63,040 bases of DNA from NCBI GenBank assembly GCA_944324705.1, contig CALUXI010000009.1:1-63040 (forward strand). The letters are read 5' to 3'. The notes beneath the pieces were generated by a model. The model saw only the letters and a list, made by a program, of their open reading frames with translations, was not told where the DNA came from and ran no database searches. Positions 9,440 to 18,037 of the stretch are shown here, in pieces (the first letter of the stretch is position 1; each line of letters begins with the position of its first letter). Position numbers and translations under genes: made by a program. Origin of the DNA: an uncultured Acholeplasmatales bacterium (GTDB lineage Bacteria; Bacillota_I; Bacilli_A; Acholeplasmatales; Anaeroplasmataceae).

Positions 9440-10573
9440 TTATTTTCTAATTCTTACGACTTCAGTATAAGCCATAATAAATGGTCCTACCCCTTTAGCA
9501 TCATTTTCTACTATAGGTTCTGATATATAATATTTAAAAGTTCCATCTCTTCTTCTATTATTTTCAGGTCCTAAACCGGCAACTAAACATATGCCACCTA
9601 AATTTAAGTCACCATTCTTATTAGTTAGATACTTATTACAAATACCATCAAATATTTTAAGACCAATTTCTGCATATCTTTCCGGTAATACTCTTAAACG
9701 TGCTCCTTTAAGTAAAGTATAAGCTACCATAGCACTACCACTAGTTTCTAGATAATTACCTTCTTTACTTCCTTTATCAATTACCTGATAGAACATATTA
9801 CTATCTTTATCTAAATATTTTAAAATACCATCAACAGCTTCTTTTAACAATCCTTTATAGTAAGCATAATCTTCATAAATTTGTTCATCCATATAACCTA
9901 ATATATCTACTAAACTTACTAAATGCCAACCACAAGCTCTTAGCCAAAAATTCTTAGATAAACCTGTTTCTTTATCGCACCAAAATGATTCTCTAGATGC
10001 ATCATAAGCATGGTAATGTAATCCTTTTTTAGAATTAAACATATTTTTTCTTACATTTTGATATTGTAATTTAATATCTTTATAATTCTTATAACCATTA
10101 AATATAGTTTCATAGCGCATATAAAATACTTGCATCATATAAAGACCATCTAACCAAACTTGATTAGGATAGATTTTTTTATGCCAAAAACTACCTTCTT
10201 TAGTTCTAGGATGAGTAAGTATTTGCGAATATGATAATTCAATCGCATTCTTATATTTTTCTTCTTTGAAGTATTTATATAAATCAAATAAAATTCTTGA
10301 TTCAGCTACATCATCAGTTGAATAATTCTCTTTATTATAGCCTAATATCTTATTACCGTTATCACTTAAATAATAATCTACATAAGTTTTAACAAAATTT
10401 AAATACTTCTTATCATTAGTAACTTCATATAGTTGAATTAATGAATTCATCATGCAACCATCAATATAATTCCAATGTGCTTCTTTACCTTGTCTGATTT
10501 GTTCAATATTCCATAATGGTTCGTTTGGCTTTGAAGTCATTAACTTTTCAATATAATTATCAACAATTTGCAT
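9440..10573 (-). CDS. Unsaturated glucuronyl/rhamnogalacturonyl hydrolase-like protein (GH105/GH88 type)
   Basis: This is an (alpha/alpha)6-barrel hydrolase of 377 aa with no signal peptide, so it should act in the cytoplasm. Family features are WNYIDGCMMNSL near the N-terminus, the DDVAESR stretch with an acidic pair, the WLDGLYM motif with its catalytic-type Asp, FWLRACGWHL, and a C-terminal GVGPFIMAYTE. Enzymes of this family remove the unsaturated uronic acid left by polysaccharide lyases, for example YteR/YesR on pectin fragments. No lyase or sugar transporter is nearby, so the substrate is unknown. I use the ATG at 10573: AGGAGG lies six bases before it (10580-10585). The longer reading to 10591 would run into tsaC. 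Confidence 0.8.
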   Translation of the reverse strand: MQIVDNYIEKLMTSKPNEPLWNIEQIRQGKEAHWNYIDGCMMNSLIQLYEVTNDKKYLNFVKTYVDYYLSDNGNKILGYNKENYSTDDVAESRILFDLYKYFKEEKYKNAIELSYSQILTHPRTKEGSFWHKKIYPNQVWLDGLYMMQVFYMRYETIFNGYKNYKDIKLQYQNVRKNMFNSKKGLHYHAYDASRESFWCDKETGLSKNFWLRACGWHLVSLVDILGYMDEQIYEDYAYYKGLLKEAVDGILKYLDKDSNMFYQVIDKGSKEGNYLETSGSAMVAYTLLKGARLRVLPERYAEIGLKIFDGICNKYLTNKNGDLNLGGICLVAGLGPENNRRRDGTFKYYISEPIVENDAKGVGPFIMAYTEVVRIRK

Positions 10574-10575
10574 AC

Positions 10576-11124
10576 TTAACCTCCTATACATGCCTTAATA
10601 TCTTCTAAAGTGATTGCACCTTGTCTTAACATAATTATATCACACTTTGTTAAATCTACAACTGAAGAAGGTAAATGACTAGATACATTTTCTTTAGGAT
10701 AAATCTTTTTAACTTTATCACCATAGTTTTTAACTATTGTATCATAATCATCTAAACTAGGCTCCCCACTCTCGTTGACACTTGTAACAAACATCGGTCC
10801 ATTTTCTTTTAAGATTTCTAGGGATAGTTTCGCATTAGGGATTCTAACCCCAACTGTTTTTAGTCCCGATACTTTAGTTAATTTTTCTTTAGCATTTAAT
10901 ATTAAAGTTAAAGGACCAGGCAAAAATTTATTAATAATCTTTTTAGCATCATCACTTAAAATAGCTATTTCATCAATTTGTTCTAAATCAGCACATAAAA
11001 CAGCTAACGGCTTACTTTTAGGCCTATTTTTAATCTTATATATTAAATCAATTCCTTCTAAATCAGACACTTTACATCCAATACCATAAACTGTATCTGT
11101 CGGAAAAATAATCACATTATTCAT
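10576..11124 (-). CDS. tsaC: L-threonylcarbamoyladenylate synthase (Sua5/YciO/YrdC family)
   Basis: The enzyme makes threonylcarbamoyl-AMP from Thr, bicarbonate and ATP, the first step of t6A37 modification in ANN-decoding tRNAs. The N-terminus FPTDTVYGIGC is diagnostic. Other family segments are KNRPKSKPLAVLC, PGPLTLIL, VGVRIPN and the SVNESGEPS loop. At 182 aa it is the short TsaC/YrdC form without the C-terminal Sua5 domain. The start at 11124 (ATG, preceded by GGTGA) is better than the upstream GTG at 11136. It overlaps prmC by 8 bp, part of the usual prfA-prmC-tsaC order of Bacillota. Confidence 0.92.
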   Translation of the reverse strand: MNNVIIFPTDTVYGIGCKVSDLEGIDLIYKIKNRPKSKPLAVLCADLEQIDEIAILSDDAKKIINKFLPGPLTLILNAKEKLTKVSGLKTVGVRIPNAKLSLEILKENGPMFVTSVNESGEPSLDDYDTIVKNYGDKVKKIYPKENVSSHLPSSVVDLTKCDIIMLRQGAITLEDIKACIGG

Positions 11125-11968
11125 GAAATTCACCAATATAGATAAAAGTCATTCTATCTTTTCCTTCTAAATCTTTTAAAGTTTCTACCTTAGCATTTTT
11201 AAAATATTTCAAAGCTAAAGCTTCTATTTCTTTTTTCTTATCATAGCCATGTTCAAAACATATCATTGCTTTTTCATTTAAATAATTAGCTGCATTTTTA
11301 AGTATTATTTCATAAAACTTAAGGCCATCATTACCGCCAAATAAAGCGATATTTGGTTCATTGTCTTTAACTAAACTATCAACTTCTTCACTACTTGGAA
11401 TATAAGGAGGATTTGATACTAATATATCATATTTTTTCGTTAATGGTTCTAACATATCACCAATTAAAAAATCAACTTTAGCACCTAAATTTAAAGCATT
11501 TTCCCTAGCTACACAAATAGCTTTTTCTGATATATCTGTAGCTGTTAGATGCATATGCTTTTCTTCTAAAGCTAAACTAATTGCAATACAACCAGAACCA
11601 GTACCAATATCAACTACTTCGACATCTTTATCTTTAAAATATCTATCATAGCGATATAAAATATTTTCTACTAATTCTTCTGTTTCAAAACGAGGAATTA
11701 AAACATCTTCATTAACTTTAAAATCATAACCATAAAAAGTAGTTTTACCTACTAAATATTGTATAGGTTTATTATGATGTAAATATAAATCAAATAGTTT
11801 ATTAAACTCTAAAATGTCATTATCATTAATATCTTTATCTAATAAATTAAATAATTCTGTTGTTGATAAATTTAAAAGATAAGTAAGTAAAAAGATAACG
11901 GCACTATCTTCTTTGCCGTTATTCAATGCTTCTTCTTGTTTAAGTTTTATAAATTTATTGAAGGTCAT
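11117..11968 (-). CDS. prmC: Release factor glutamine methyltransferase PrmC
   Basis: This enzyme methylates the Gln of the GGQ motif in class I release factors, using S-adenosylmethionine. The 283-aa protein has the helical N-terminal domain (residues 1-80), then FYGYDFKVNEDVLIPRFETEE, the SAM-binding VDIGTGSGCIAIS, and the catalytic NPPY motif (VSNPPYIPSSEEV). It lies directly behind its substrate gene prfA, overlapping it by 14 bp, which implies coupled translation. Confidence 0.95.
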   Translation of the reverse strand: MTFNKFIKLKQEEALNNGKEDSAVIFLLTYLLNLSTTELFNLLDKDINDNDILEFNKLFDLYLHHNKPIQYLVGKTTFYGYDFKVNEDVLIPRFETEELVENILYRYDRYFKDKDVEVVDIGTGSGCIAISLALEEKHMHLTATDISEKAICVARENALNLGAKVDFLIGDMLEPLTKKYDILVSNPPYIPSSEEVDSLVKDNEPNIALFGGNDGLKFYEIILKNAANYLNEKAMICFEHGYDKKKEIEALALKYFKNAKVETLKDLEGKDRMTFIYIGEFHE

Positions 11969-13031
11969 TGATTTCTGCCTCTAACTTTTCTTTTTGATCA
12001 GCATTAATTAATTCATTAATAACTAAATCTAATTTACCTTCCATAATGACATCAAGACGATTAATTGTAAAACCAATTCTATGATCAGTTACTCGGTTTT
12101 GTGGGTAGTTATATGTTCTAATCTTTTCACTACGTTCACCATGTCCGACTAAAGATTTACGAGTATTACCCTCTTGTTCTTCTTTTTCAGCTAACATTTG
12201 ATTATAAATTCTAGTTTTTAAAAGTTGAATAGCTGCCGCCTTATTTTCATGTTGTGAACGATGAATTTGACATGCAACCGCAATACCTGTTGGAATATGA
12301 GTAACTCTAACCGCACTATAAGTAGTGTTAACCCCTTGTCCTCCTGGACCTGAAGAACAGAATGTATCGATTCTACAATCATTTAAATCAAGTTCAAAAT
12401 CAATTTCTTCAGCCTCAGGCATTACAAGTACTGTAGCGATAGATGTATGAATTCTACCTTGTGATTCAGTTGCCGGAACTCTTTGAACTCTATGACCACC
12501 TGATTCATATTTTAAAAATGAGTAAGCACCTTCACCTTTAACCATAAACTGAATAGATGAATAACCACCCATTTCAGAAGTAATAGCATCTAAGACTTCA
12601 ATTTTCCAGCCTTTAGCTTCGGCATATTTAGAATACATTCTATATAAATCACCAGCAAAAATATTTGCTTCATCGCCACCTACAGCTCCTCTAATTTCCA
12701 TAATAACATTCTTATCATCATTAGGATCTTTAGGAAGTAATAAAACTTTAATTTCTTCATCAATTTCTGCAATTCTTTTAACTGCATTATCATATTCTTC
12801 TTCAGCCATAGCTTGAATTTCCGGATCTGACTCTTTTTTCATTTCCTTTAAATCAGCTAGACTATCATTTAATTTCTTTTGCTCACGATATAAAGAAACT
12901 ACATCTTCAAGACCACGAGCTTCTTTAGCATAACTAGTTACTAATTTAACATTCATAACTACTTCTGGGTCTTGCATTAATTGTTGCAATTCTTCATATC
13001 TTTTTTCCATCAATTCTAAACGATCATTCAT
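11955..13031 (-). CDS. prfA: Peptide chain release factor 1
   Basis: RF1 ends translation at UAA and UAG. The 358-aa protein shows the coiled N-terminal domain, the GGDEANIFAGDLYRMY segment, the catalytic SGPGGQGVNTT (GGQ) loop, and the C-terminal HGERSEKIRTYNYPQNRVTDHR stretch (read here in parts). In place of the PxT anticodon element I see RVPATESQGR, as expected for RF1. The start at 13031 (MNDRLEL) is preferred to the GTG at 13046. It is followed by prmC, which modifies its GGQ loop. Confidence 0.95.
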   Translation of the reverse strand: MNDRLELMEKRYEELQQLMQDPEVVMNVKLVTSYAKEARGLEDVVSLYREQKKLNDSLADLKEMKKESDPEIQAMAEEEYDNAVKRIAEIDEEIKVLLLPKDPNDDKNVIMEIRGAVGGDEANIFAGDLYRMYSKYAEAKGWKIEVLDAITSEMGGYSSIQFMVKGEGAYSFLKYESGGHRVQRVPATESQGRIHTSIATVLVMPEAEEIDFELDLNDCRIDTFCSSGPGGQGVNTTYSAVRVTHIPTGIAVACQIHRSQHENKAAAIQLLKTRIYNQMLAEKEEQEGNTRKSLVGHGERSEKIRTYNYPQNRVTDHRIGFTINRLDVIMEGKLDLVINELINADQKEKLEAEINDLQ

Positions 13032-13047
13032 AAAATAATAACCCACC

Positions 13048-14382
13048 TTATTCTGTCTTTTCTATAAAGTTAGAGAATTCGCCATTAAATATCATAGCAA
13101 TCCCATCACCTTCTGTTGTTTGACCACTTCTATTTTTAGCAATGATTAAATCAGCTTCCCCTTTACGGGTTGAGCTTTTATTATAATAATCATCACGATA
13201 TAAAAACATAATAATATCAGCATCTTGTTCAATAGAACCAGAATCACGTAAATCCGCCATAATTGGCCTTTTATCATCTCTTTTTTCAACTGCTCGTGAA
13301 AGTTGAGATAAGGCAACAATAGGAATATTTAATTCTAAAGCCATTAACTTTAAAGCTCTTGAAATTTTACCAATTTCTTCATTCATAGACATACCACCTT
13401 CAGATTTAATTAATTGAAGGTAGTCAATAACTACAAAATCCAAATCATCTTGTTCTTTTAATTGTCTACATACTGATTTTATCTTATTAACTGTTAAATC
13501 AGTTTCATCACTAAAATAAATATTTAAATTATTTAATCTTGTACAAGCTGTTTGAATACGAACCCATTCAGCTTCTTTTAAATAACCTCTTTTAATATTT
13601 TTTAAAGAAATTTTAGAATCAGAAGCGATCATTCTCTCTACTAATTGTTCTTGAGGCATTTCTAAAGAAAACATAGCTACCGTAGCTCTACCTTTTTTAT
13701 TCTTAGAAGCTACATTAACAACTAAATTAACCGCAAAAGCTGATTTACCCATAGCAGGTCTAGCCCCAAGTAAAATTAATTGTCCACCTTGAAAACCTAA
13801 TGTATAATTGTCTAAAGACGGAAAACCTGTTTTTAAACCAACAATATTTTCTTTTTGTTTAGATCTAGCTTCCGCATTAGCTAAAACTACTCCCGTAATA
13901 TTTTTAATATTAGTAAAAGTTCCTGTCTTTTTTCTTTTTGATAAAGCGAAGACACTAGTTTCCATATCATCAATAAAATTTTCAGTTGTCGTATTAGCTT
14001 GATAACCTTTTTCCGTTAAAGTTTGTAACAATTTTAAAGCATCACGGCGTAAACTAGCATCTTCAATAAATTTAATATAAGTTTCGGCATTACGTGTTGA
14101 ATAACCAATATCAGCAAGGGTTGAAATATATTCAAAACCACCAGCTTTAGTTAAAGTATCCTTAGACTCTAAATCACTGATTAAACTTGTTATATCAATA
14201 TTTTTCCCTTCTCGATATAAGCTTATTAGAGAGGCAAAAATGATTCTATTTCTTTGTTCATAAAAATCTCTTTCTAAAAGTCTACCTTCTACTTTATTCA
14301 AAATTGTAGGTTCTAATAAAATAGAACCAATTAGACCTTTTTCTGCCTCCACATTAGCAGGTATAGTAATATTTTGTTGCAT
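13048..14382 (-). CDS. dnaB: Replicative DNA helicase DnaB (DnaC of Bacilli)
   Basis: This is the hexameric 5'-3' helicase of the replication fork. The N-terminal DnaB domain (NVEAEKGLIGSILL onward) occupies residues 1-100, and a RecA-like core follows with Walker A (GARPAMGKSAF), MFSLEMPQEQLVERM, and Walker B (DFVVIDYLQL). The C-terminal RSGQTTEG arginine-finger region is present. I use the ATG at 14382: GAGGT lies just before it, while the longer TTG reading at 14397 overlaps the end of the gdpP-rplI gene. Its place behind rplI is the conserved Bacilli arrangement. Confidence 0.95.
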   Translation of the reverse strand: MQQNITIPANVEAEKGLIGSILLEPTILNKVEGRLLERDFYEQRNRIIFASLISLYREGKNIDITSLISDLESKDTLTKAGGFEYISTLADIGYSTRNAETYIKFIEDASLRRDALKLLQTLTEKGYQANTTTENFIDDMETSVFALSKRKKTGTFTNIKNITGVVLANAEARSKQKENIVGLKTGFPSLDNYTLGFQGGQLILLGARPAMGKSAFAVNLVVNVASKNKKGRATVAMFSLEMPQEQLVERMIASDSKISLKNIKRGYLKEAEWVRIQTACTRLNNLNIYFSDETDLTVNKIKSVCRQLKEQDDLDFVVIDYLQLIKSEGGMSMNEEIGKISRALKLMALELNIPIVALSQLSRAVEKRDDKRPIMADLRDSGSIEQDADIIMFLYRDDYYNKSSTRKGEADLIIAKNRSGQTTEGDGIAMIFNGEFSNFIEKTE

Positions 14383-14390
14383 AAGAACCT

Positions 14391-16817
14391 CTAACAACCA
14401 ACTACATTAATTTGGAAAGTAGCTTGAATATCCTTATCTAAATTAACTGTACCTTGATAAATACCAATCGCATTAATATCAGCTGGCATTTCTAGTTTTC
14501 TCTTATCTAGTCTTATACCGTTTTGAGCATCAAATTCATCAACTATTTGTTTAGATGTAACATGTCCAAATAATTTACCATCTGCACCTTGTTTGATATA
14601 AACAGTAACACTCTTAGTTTCAATTTCTTGTTTTAATTTTAATAATAAATTACGTCTATTTTCCTTATCAATAGCTTCTTGTTTCTTATTTTCTTCTAAT
14701 TGCTGTAAGTTAGCATCATTACATAATAAAGCACTACCATTGTTAATTAAGAAATTACCATATCCATTATTAACATCAATAATATCATCTTTTTTACCTT
14801 TGCCTTTAACATCTTTTAATAAAATAACTTTCATTCTCTCTTCACCTTCAAAATCATAATTACGTTTTAATATATCAAGTAACTGAGCTTTAACATCAGC
14901 TAAAGTTTTATCCTTAATTTGACATGCAGCAGCCTGTAAATGACCGCCGCCACCCATTTCTTCCATAATAATTTGAACATTGACAGTATCTAAACTTCTT
15001 GAAGATATCGCAACTTCGTTTTCTGACAAATAAGCTAAAGCAAAACTAGCATCTACCCCTTCAATAGTTAATAATCTATCAGATATCTTAGCTAAAATAG
15101 TTCTATCATCAAAAACTTTATCAATAGAAGCTATTGCGAAATGGCCTAAAACAATCTCACTTTCAACTACTGCCTCAGAAATCTTTCTCTCATCGCTATA
15201 TGAATCACGTAAGATTCTCTTAACCTTGACCATATCAGCACCATTTTCTTTAAGAGTTGAAGCAACCTCAAAAGTTCTAAAACCTGTTCGATAAGTAAAA
15301 TAATTAGTATCAACAACCATACCACAAAGCATTAAAGTAGCTTCAATAGGTTTTAATTTAGGACTAGGAGCAAACATAAACATTTCCATAATCAATTCTA
15401 CTGTTGATGAACTATAAGTTTCAACATAACTCATTTCAACATTCTTAAAGTCAGCATCACCAACACGATGATGATCAATTACTGCTACATGTAAAGCCTT
15501 GTCAATTAATGTCTTAAACATTACTAAATTAGGTGATTGTGTATCACAAACTAAAAGTAATGTATTTGAAGTTAAATAATTTAAGGCTTTAGCTTCATCT
15601 ATAACATAATCTAAAACTTCCGGTTCTTCATTGGCTAGAAGTTCATAAGCTTTTTTAGCTGTAACATCTAAATGGTCATAATCTAGAGCTATTCTAGTTG
15701 TTATACCAAAACTTTCAACCAATCTAAACGCACCTATTATAGCCCCTAAAGCATCACAATCAGCTTTATTATGGGCCATAATTAATACTTTTTCATAAGT
15801 ATCTGTCAATTCTTTTAATGAGTTAGTTTGCATTCTAACCGCAACTAAAGTATTCTTTTCTAAAGCATTAACTTGGCCACCAATATATTGGATCTTTGAA
15901 CCTTGAATATTAACTACAGCCTGATCCCCACCACGCTTTTCTGCTAATTCTACAGCATTCAAGGCAAGATCTCCTACCTCGTTAAATTTAAGATCATAGG
16001 AAGCAATACCAACGCTGATAGTTGTTTTAATATGATTGTTCTTTGATAAATCTCTAATTTTATCTAAAATAGAAAATTTATCTTCAACCATTTTTAGTAA
16101 TTCTTCTCTATCGGTAATAATTAAAATTCTATCATCATCTATACTTTGGAAAAAACAATTATATGTTTGAGCCCAATTAGAAATTTCCCCAAATATTTTA
16201 CCACTTATAGTTGTCTTATCTTGTAAGTCATAACGTTTTAAACTTTCTTCTAAGTTATCTACAACTACAATTCCAATCGCAATATTACGATTTAAATACC
16301 TAGTTTTTAACTCTGTTTCTTTAGTCGTATCAAAAAAATACAATAACCTATTTTCTTTCTTAATACTAAACTCATAAGTCCTACCGTTATCTGATAAAAT
16401 AAAACTTGATTCATCGCTTTTTAAAAAATCCAACAATTTCTCACTAATATCAGATATAGCTACATTCTTTAAACTTTTCTTTAAACATTTTTGGGCATAA
16501 TCATTAAACCACTTAATATGAAAATCATTATCATAAATAATGATACCAACTGGCAAGTTTTGAAAAGCCATATCACCAGCTGCATTAATATGATATGTAG
16601 TATCAGACCATACTTCTAACTGTTGTTTCAACTTTTTAATTGTTTTTTGTTTTAAAGTAATAGCATAAATAAAAATAACTATAACAGCTATAACTAAAGT
16701 TGAAATAGCCAATATTAAATACGTTAAATTAAGGGTTAAGTTATTTTCTTGACTATAAAAATACCATAAAACTCCCGAAGCCCCTAATGATAATAATGCA
16801 AATATAGTATAAAGCAA
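14391..16817 (-). CDS. gdpP-rplI: Fusion of GdpP (c-di-AMP phosphodiesterase) and ribosomal protein L9
   Basis: A single 808-codon frame joins two proteins that are separate neighbours in other Bacilli. Residues 1-660 are GdpP: two membrane helices (about 1-22 and 31-54), a PAS-like region, a degenerate GGDEF domain (EKRGGDQAV), then DHH/DHHA1 with MAHNKADCDALGA, VCDTQSP, VIDHHRVGD and GGGGHLQAAA. It hydrolyses c-di-AMP at the membrane. Residues 662-808 are complete L9, starting MKVILLKDVKGKGKKDD, with the L9 N-terminal domain, long linker helix and C-terminal domain; L9 alone is 147 aa, the normal size. There is no stop or frameshift at the join (GEER-MKV). The start is TTG at 16817 behind AGGTG. 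Free L9 might also be made from an internal site. Confidence 0.9.
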   Translation of the reverse strand: MLYTIFALLSLGASGVLWYFYSQENNLTLNLTYLILAISTLVIAVIVIFIYAITLKQKTIKKLKQQLEVWSDTTYHINAAGDMAFQNLPVGIIIYDNDFHIKWFNDYAQKCLKKSLKNVAISDISEKLLDFLKSDESSFILSDNGRTYEFSIKKENRLLYFFDTTKETELKTRYLNRNIAIGIVVVDNLEESLKRYDLQDKTTISGKIFGEISNWAQTYNCFFQSIDDDRILIITDREELLKMVEDKFSILDKIRDLSKNNHIKTTISVGIASYDLKFNEVGDLALNAVELAEKRGGDQAVVNIQGSKIQYIGGQVNALEKNTLVAVRMQTNSLKELTDTYEKVLIMAHNKADCDALGAIIGAFRLVESFGITTRIALDYDHLDVTAKKAYELLANEEPEVLDYVIDEAKALNYLTSNTLLLVCDTQSPNLVMFKTLIDKALHVAVIDHHRVGDADFKNVEMSYVETYSSSTVELIMEMFMFAPSPKLKPIEATLMLCGMVVDTNYFTYRTGFRTFEVASTLKENGADMVKVKRILRDSYSDERKISEAVVESEIVLGHFAIASIDKVFDDRTILAKISDRLLTIEGVDASFALAYLSENEVAISSRSLDTVNVQIIMEEMGGGGHLQAAACQIKDKTLADVKAQLLDILKRNYDFEGEERMKVILLKDVKGKGKKDDIIDVNNGYGNFLINNGSALLCNDANLQQLEENKKQEAIDKENRRNLLLKLKQEIETKSVTVYIKQGADGKLFGHVTSKQIVDEFDAQNGIRLDKRKLEMPADINAIGIYQGTVNLDKDIQATFQINVVGC
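14832..14847 (-). promoter_or_regulatory. Candidate internal ribosome site and start codon for free L9
   Basis: Within the fusion frame, AGGTG (14843-14847 on the minus strand) is followed eight bases later by ATG at 14834-14832, exactly at the first codon of L9. The spacing is ideal. This is what a separate rplI start looks like, so it may still be used, giving both fused and free L9. Confidence 0.55.
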
Positions 16818-16838
16818 TTAAATCACCTCATTTAATAA

Positions 16839-16867
16839 ATTATAACAATTTATTAACTTTTTTACAA
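16839..16867 (-). promoter_or_regulatory. Promoter of the gdpP-rplI-dnaB unit
   Basis: The minus strand has -35 TTGTAA (16862-16867), a 17-bp spacer ending in TTGT, and -10 TATAAT (16839-16844). It lies between the rpsR terminator and the TTG start of gdpP. Confidence 0.65.
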
Positions 16868-16892
16868 TTAAAAAGAGGTTTTTCAACCTCTT
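16866..16892 (-). terminator. Terminator behind rpsF-ssb-rpsR
   Basis: An 8-bp perfect stem AAGAGGTT/AACCTCTT (16873-16880 with 16885-16892) with a four-base loop GAAA is followed by TTTTTAATT on the minus strand, just after the rpsR stop. It separates the ribosomal operon from the gdpP unit. Confidence 0.85.
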
Positions 16893-16898
16893 ATTATA

Positions 16899-17144
16899 CT
16901 ATTCTTTTACGAATGGTAATAATGCCATATGACGTGCTCTTTTAATAGCAATTGCTAATTTTCTTTGATATTTAGCAGAAGTACCAGTAACACGACGTGG
17001 TAAAATTTTACCTCTTTCAGTAATGAATTTCTTTAATAATTCAACATCTTTAAAATCGATATGTTCAATTTTGTTCTTTGTGAAGTAACATTCTTTTTTT
17101 CTGCTGCGACGTACAAAGTCACGTTTTTCACTTTTATTTTGCAT
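16899..17144 (-). CDS. rpsR: 30S ribosomal protein S18
   Basis: At 81 aa it is the normal size for bacterial S18. Conserved features are the basic N-terminus ([15 protein letters not shown]), [22 protein letters not shown] (read in parts) and the C-terminal [14 protein letters not shown] equivalent. S18 pairs with S6 on the 30S platform; both are encoded in this operon. The ribosome site is GGAG. Confidence 0.97.
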   Translation of the reverse strand: MQNKSEKRDFVRRSRKKECYFTKNKIEHIDFKDVELLKKFITERGKILPRRVTGTSAKYQRKLAIAIKRARHMALLPFVKE

Positions 17145-17158
17145 AATTATTCTCCTTT

Positions 17159-17635
17159 CTAAAATGGTAAATCATCATCATCAACATTCATTGTATCAAC
17201 ATCATCACTTGAGCCATAACTTGGCTTTTGATAGGTGTTAGGAAAACTTTGTGGGCTCACAACTGAACCTTGACTAGGTTGGTTAAAGCTTGGATTAGGT
17301 TGATTCTCAATATTTTGTGTTCTCGGAGTTAAATTTTCAACTTGATCACACATTATATCAACTACATTACGCATACTACCATCTTGTGCTTGATAAGTTC
17401 TAGTTTGCAATCTACCTTCAACAGCTAACATATTACCTTTTTTAACATAACGAGAAATAAATTCAGCTTGACTTCTAAATGCTACACAATTAAAAAAGTC
17501 AGCTTGTCTATTACCTGATGCATCTCTAGTCATTCTATCAACAGCTAAAGAAAATGAAAGCATCGCAATTCCCGTAGATGAATATCTAAGTTCTGGGTCT
17601 TTTGTAATACGCCCAGTTAAAAACACCCTATTCAT
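17159..17635 (-). CDS. ssb: Single-stranded DNA-binding protein
   Basis: This 158-aa SSB has the OB fold in residues 1-105 ([49 protein letters not shown]), a flexible Gln/Pro/Ser linker, and the acidic tail DDDDLPF that recruits replication proteins. It lies between rpsF and rpsR as in most Bacilli, with 2-bp and 14-bp gaps. Confidence 0.97.
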   Translation of the reverse strand: MNRVFLTGRITKDPELRYSSTGIAMLSFSLAVDRMTRDASGNRQADFFNCVAFRSQAEFISRYVKKGNMLAVEGRLQTRTYQAQDGSMRNVVDIMCDQVENLTPRTQNIENQPNPSFNQPSQGSVVSPQSFPNTYQKPSYGSSDDVDTMNVDDDDLPF

Positions 17636-17637
17636 GA

Positions 17638-17925
17638 TTATTCACCGTCTTTTACAACAATGTTACGAATAATGTTTTCATTATAACCAACAACACGGTT
17701 AAATTCTTCAATAGCCTTAGGTGTAGCTTCTACTAACATCCACACATAATAACCTTTACGCATTTTTTGGATTTCGTAAGCTAATTCTCTAAGACCCCAT
17801 TCTTTAGTTTCTAGAACTTTAGATTCGTTATTAGCAAATATTTTTTCAACATTAGCTACTTCATTTTTAATAACATCTTGTTCTAGATTTGAACGAAGAA
17901 TAAACATAACTTCATATTTTTTCAT
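17638..17925 (-). CDS. rpsF: 30S ribosomal protein S6
   Basis: At 95 aa it is the normal length, starting MKKYEVMFILRS with the conserved KEWGLRELAYEIQKMRKGYY segment. It is the first gene of the rpsF-ssb-rpsR operon and has a strong AAGGAGG site. The S6-S18 pair is known in several phyla to repress its own operon through an RNA structure in the leader. Confidence 0.97.
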   Translation of the reverse strand: MKKYEVMFILRSNLEQDVIKNEVANVEKIFANNESKVLETKEWGLRELAYEIQKMRKGYYVWMLVEATPKAIEEFNRVVGYNENIIRNIVVKDGE

Positions 17926-17990
17926 ATTTTTACCTCCTTATGGTCTTTTGGCCTATCATTAAATAGGCAAGGACGCCTTCAAGCGCTTTG
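17926..17990 (-). ncRNA. rpsF leader RNA, possible S6:S18-binding element
   Basis: The roughly 60-base leader holds a perfect GCCTAT/ATAGGC hairpin (17951-17968) with a six-base loop, on top of a lower stem (GTC/GAC with two A-U pairs) separated by an internal loop, just before the ribosome site. An S6:S18-binding RNA at this location is known in Bacillota. The structure is visible, but I could not confirm the conserved CCG bulge, so the assignment rests mainly on position. Confidence 0.4.
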
Positions 17991-17992
17991 TT

Positions 17993-18021
17993 ATTTTAGC
18001 ACAAATAACATTACAAAGCAA
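17993..18021 (-). promoter_or_regulatory. Promoter of rpsF-ssb-rpsR
   Basis: The minus strand has -35 TTGCTT (18016-18021), a 17-bp spacer ending in TGTGC, and -10 TAAAAT (17993-17998). Confidence 0.65.
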
Positions 18022-18037
18022 TTAAAATTTAAAAAAA

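Noticed and set aside
10775-11089. Plus-strand 104-aa frame in tsaC
   Set aside because: Antisense to an intact, conserved gene; no ribosome site.
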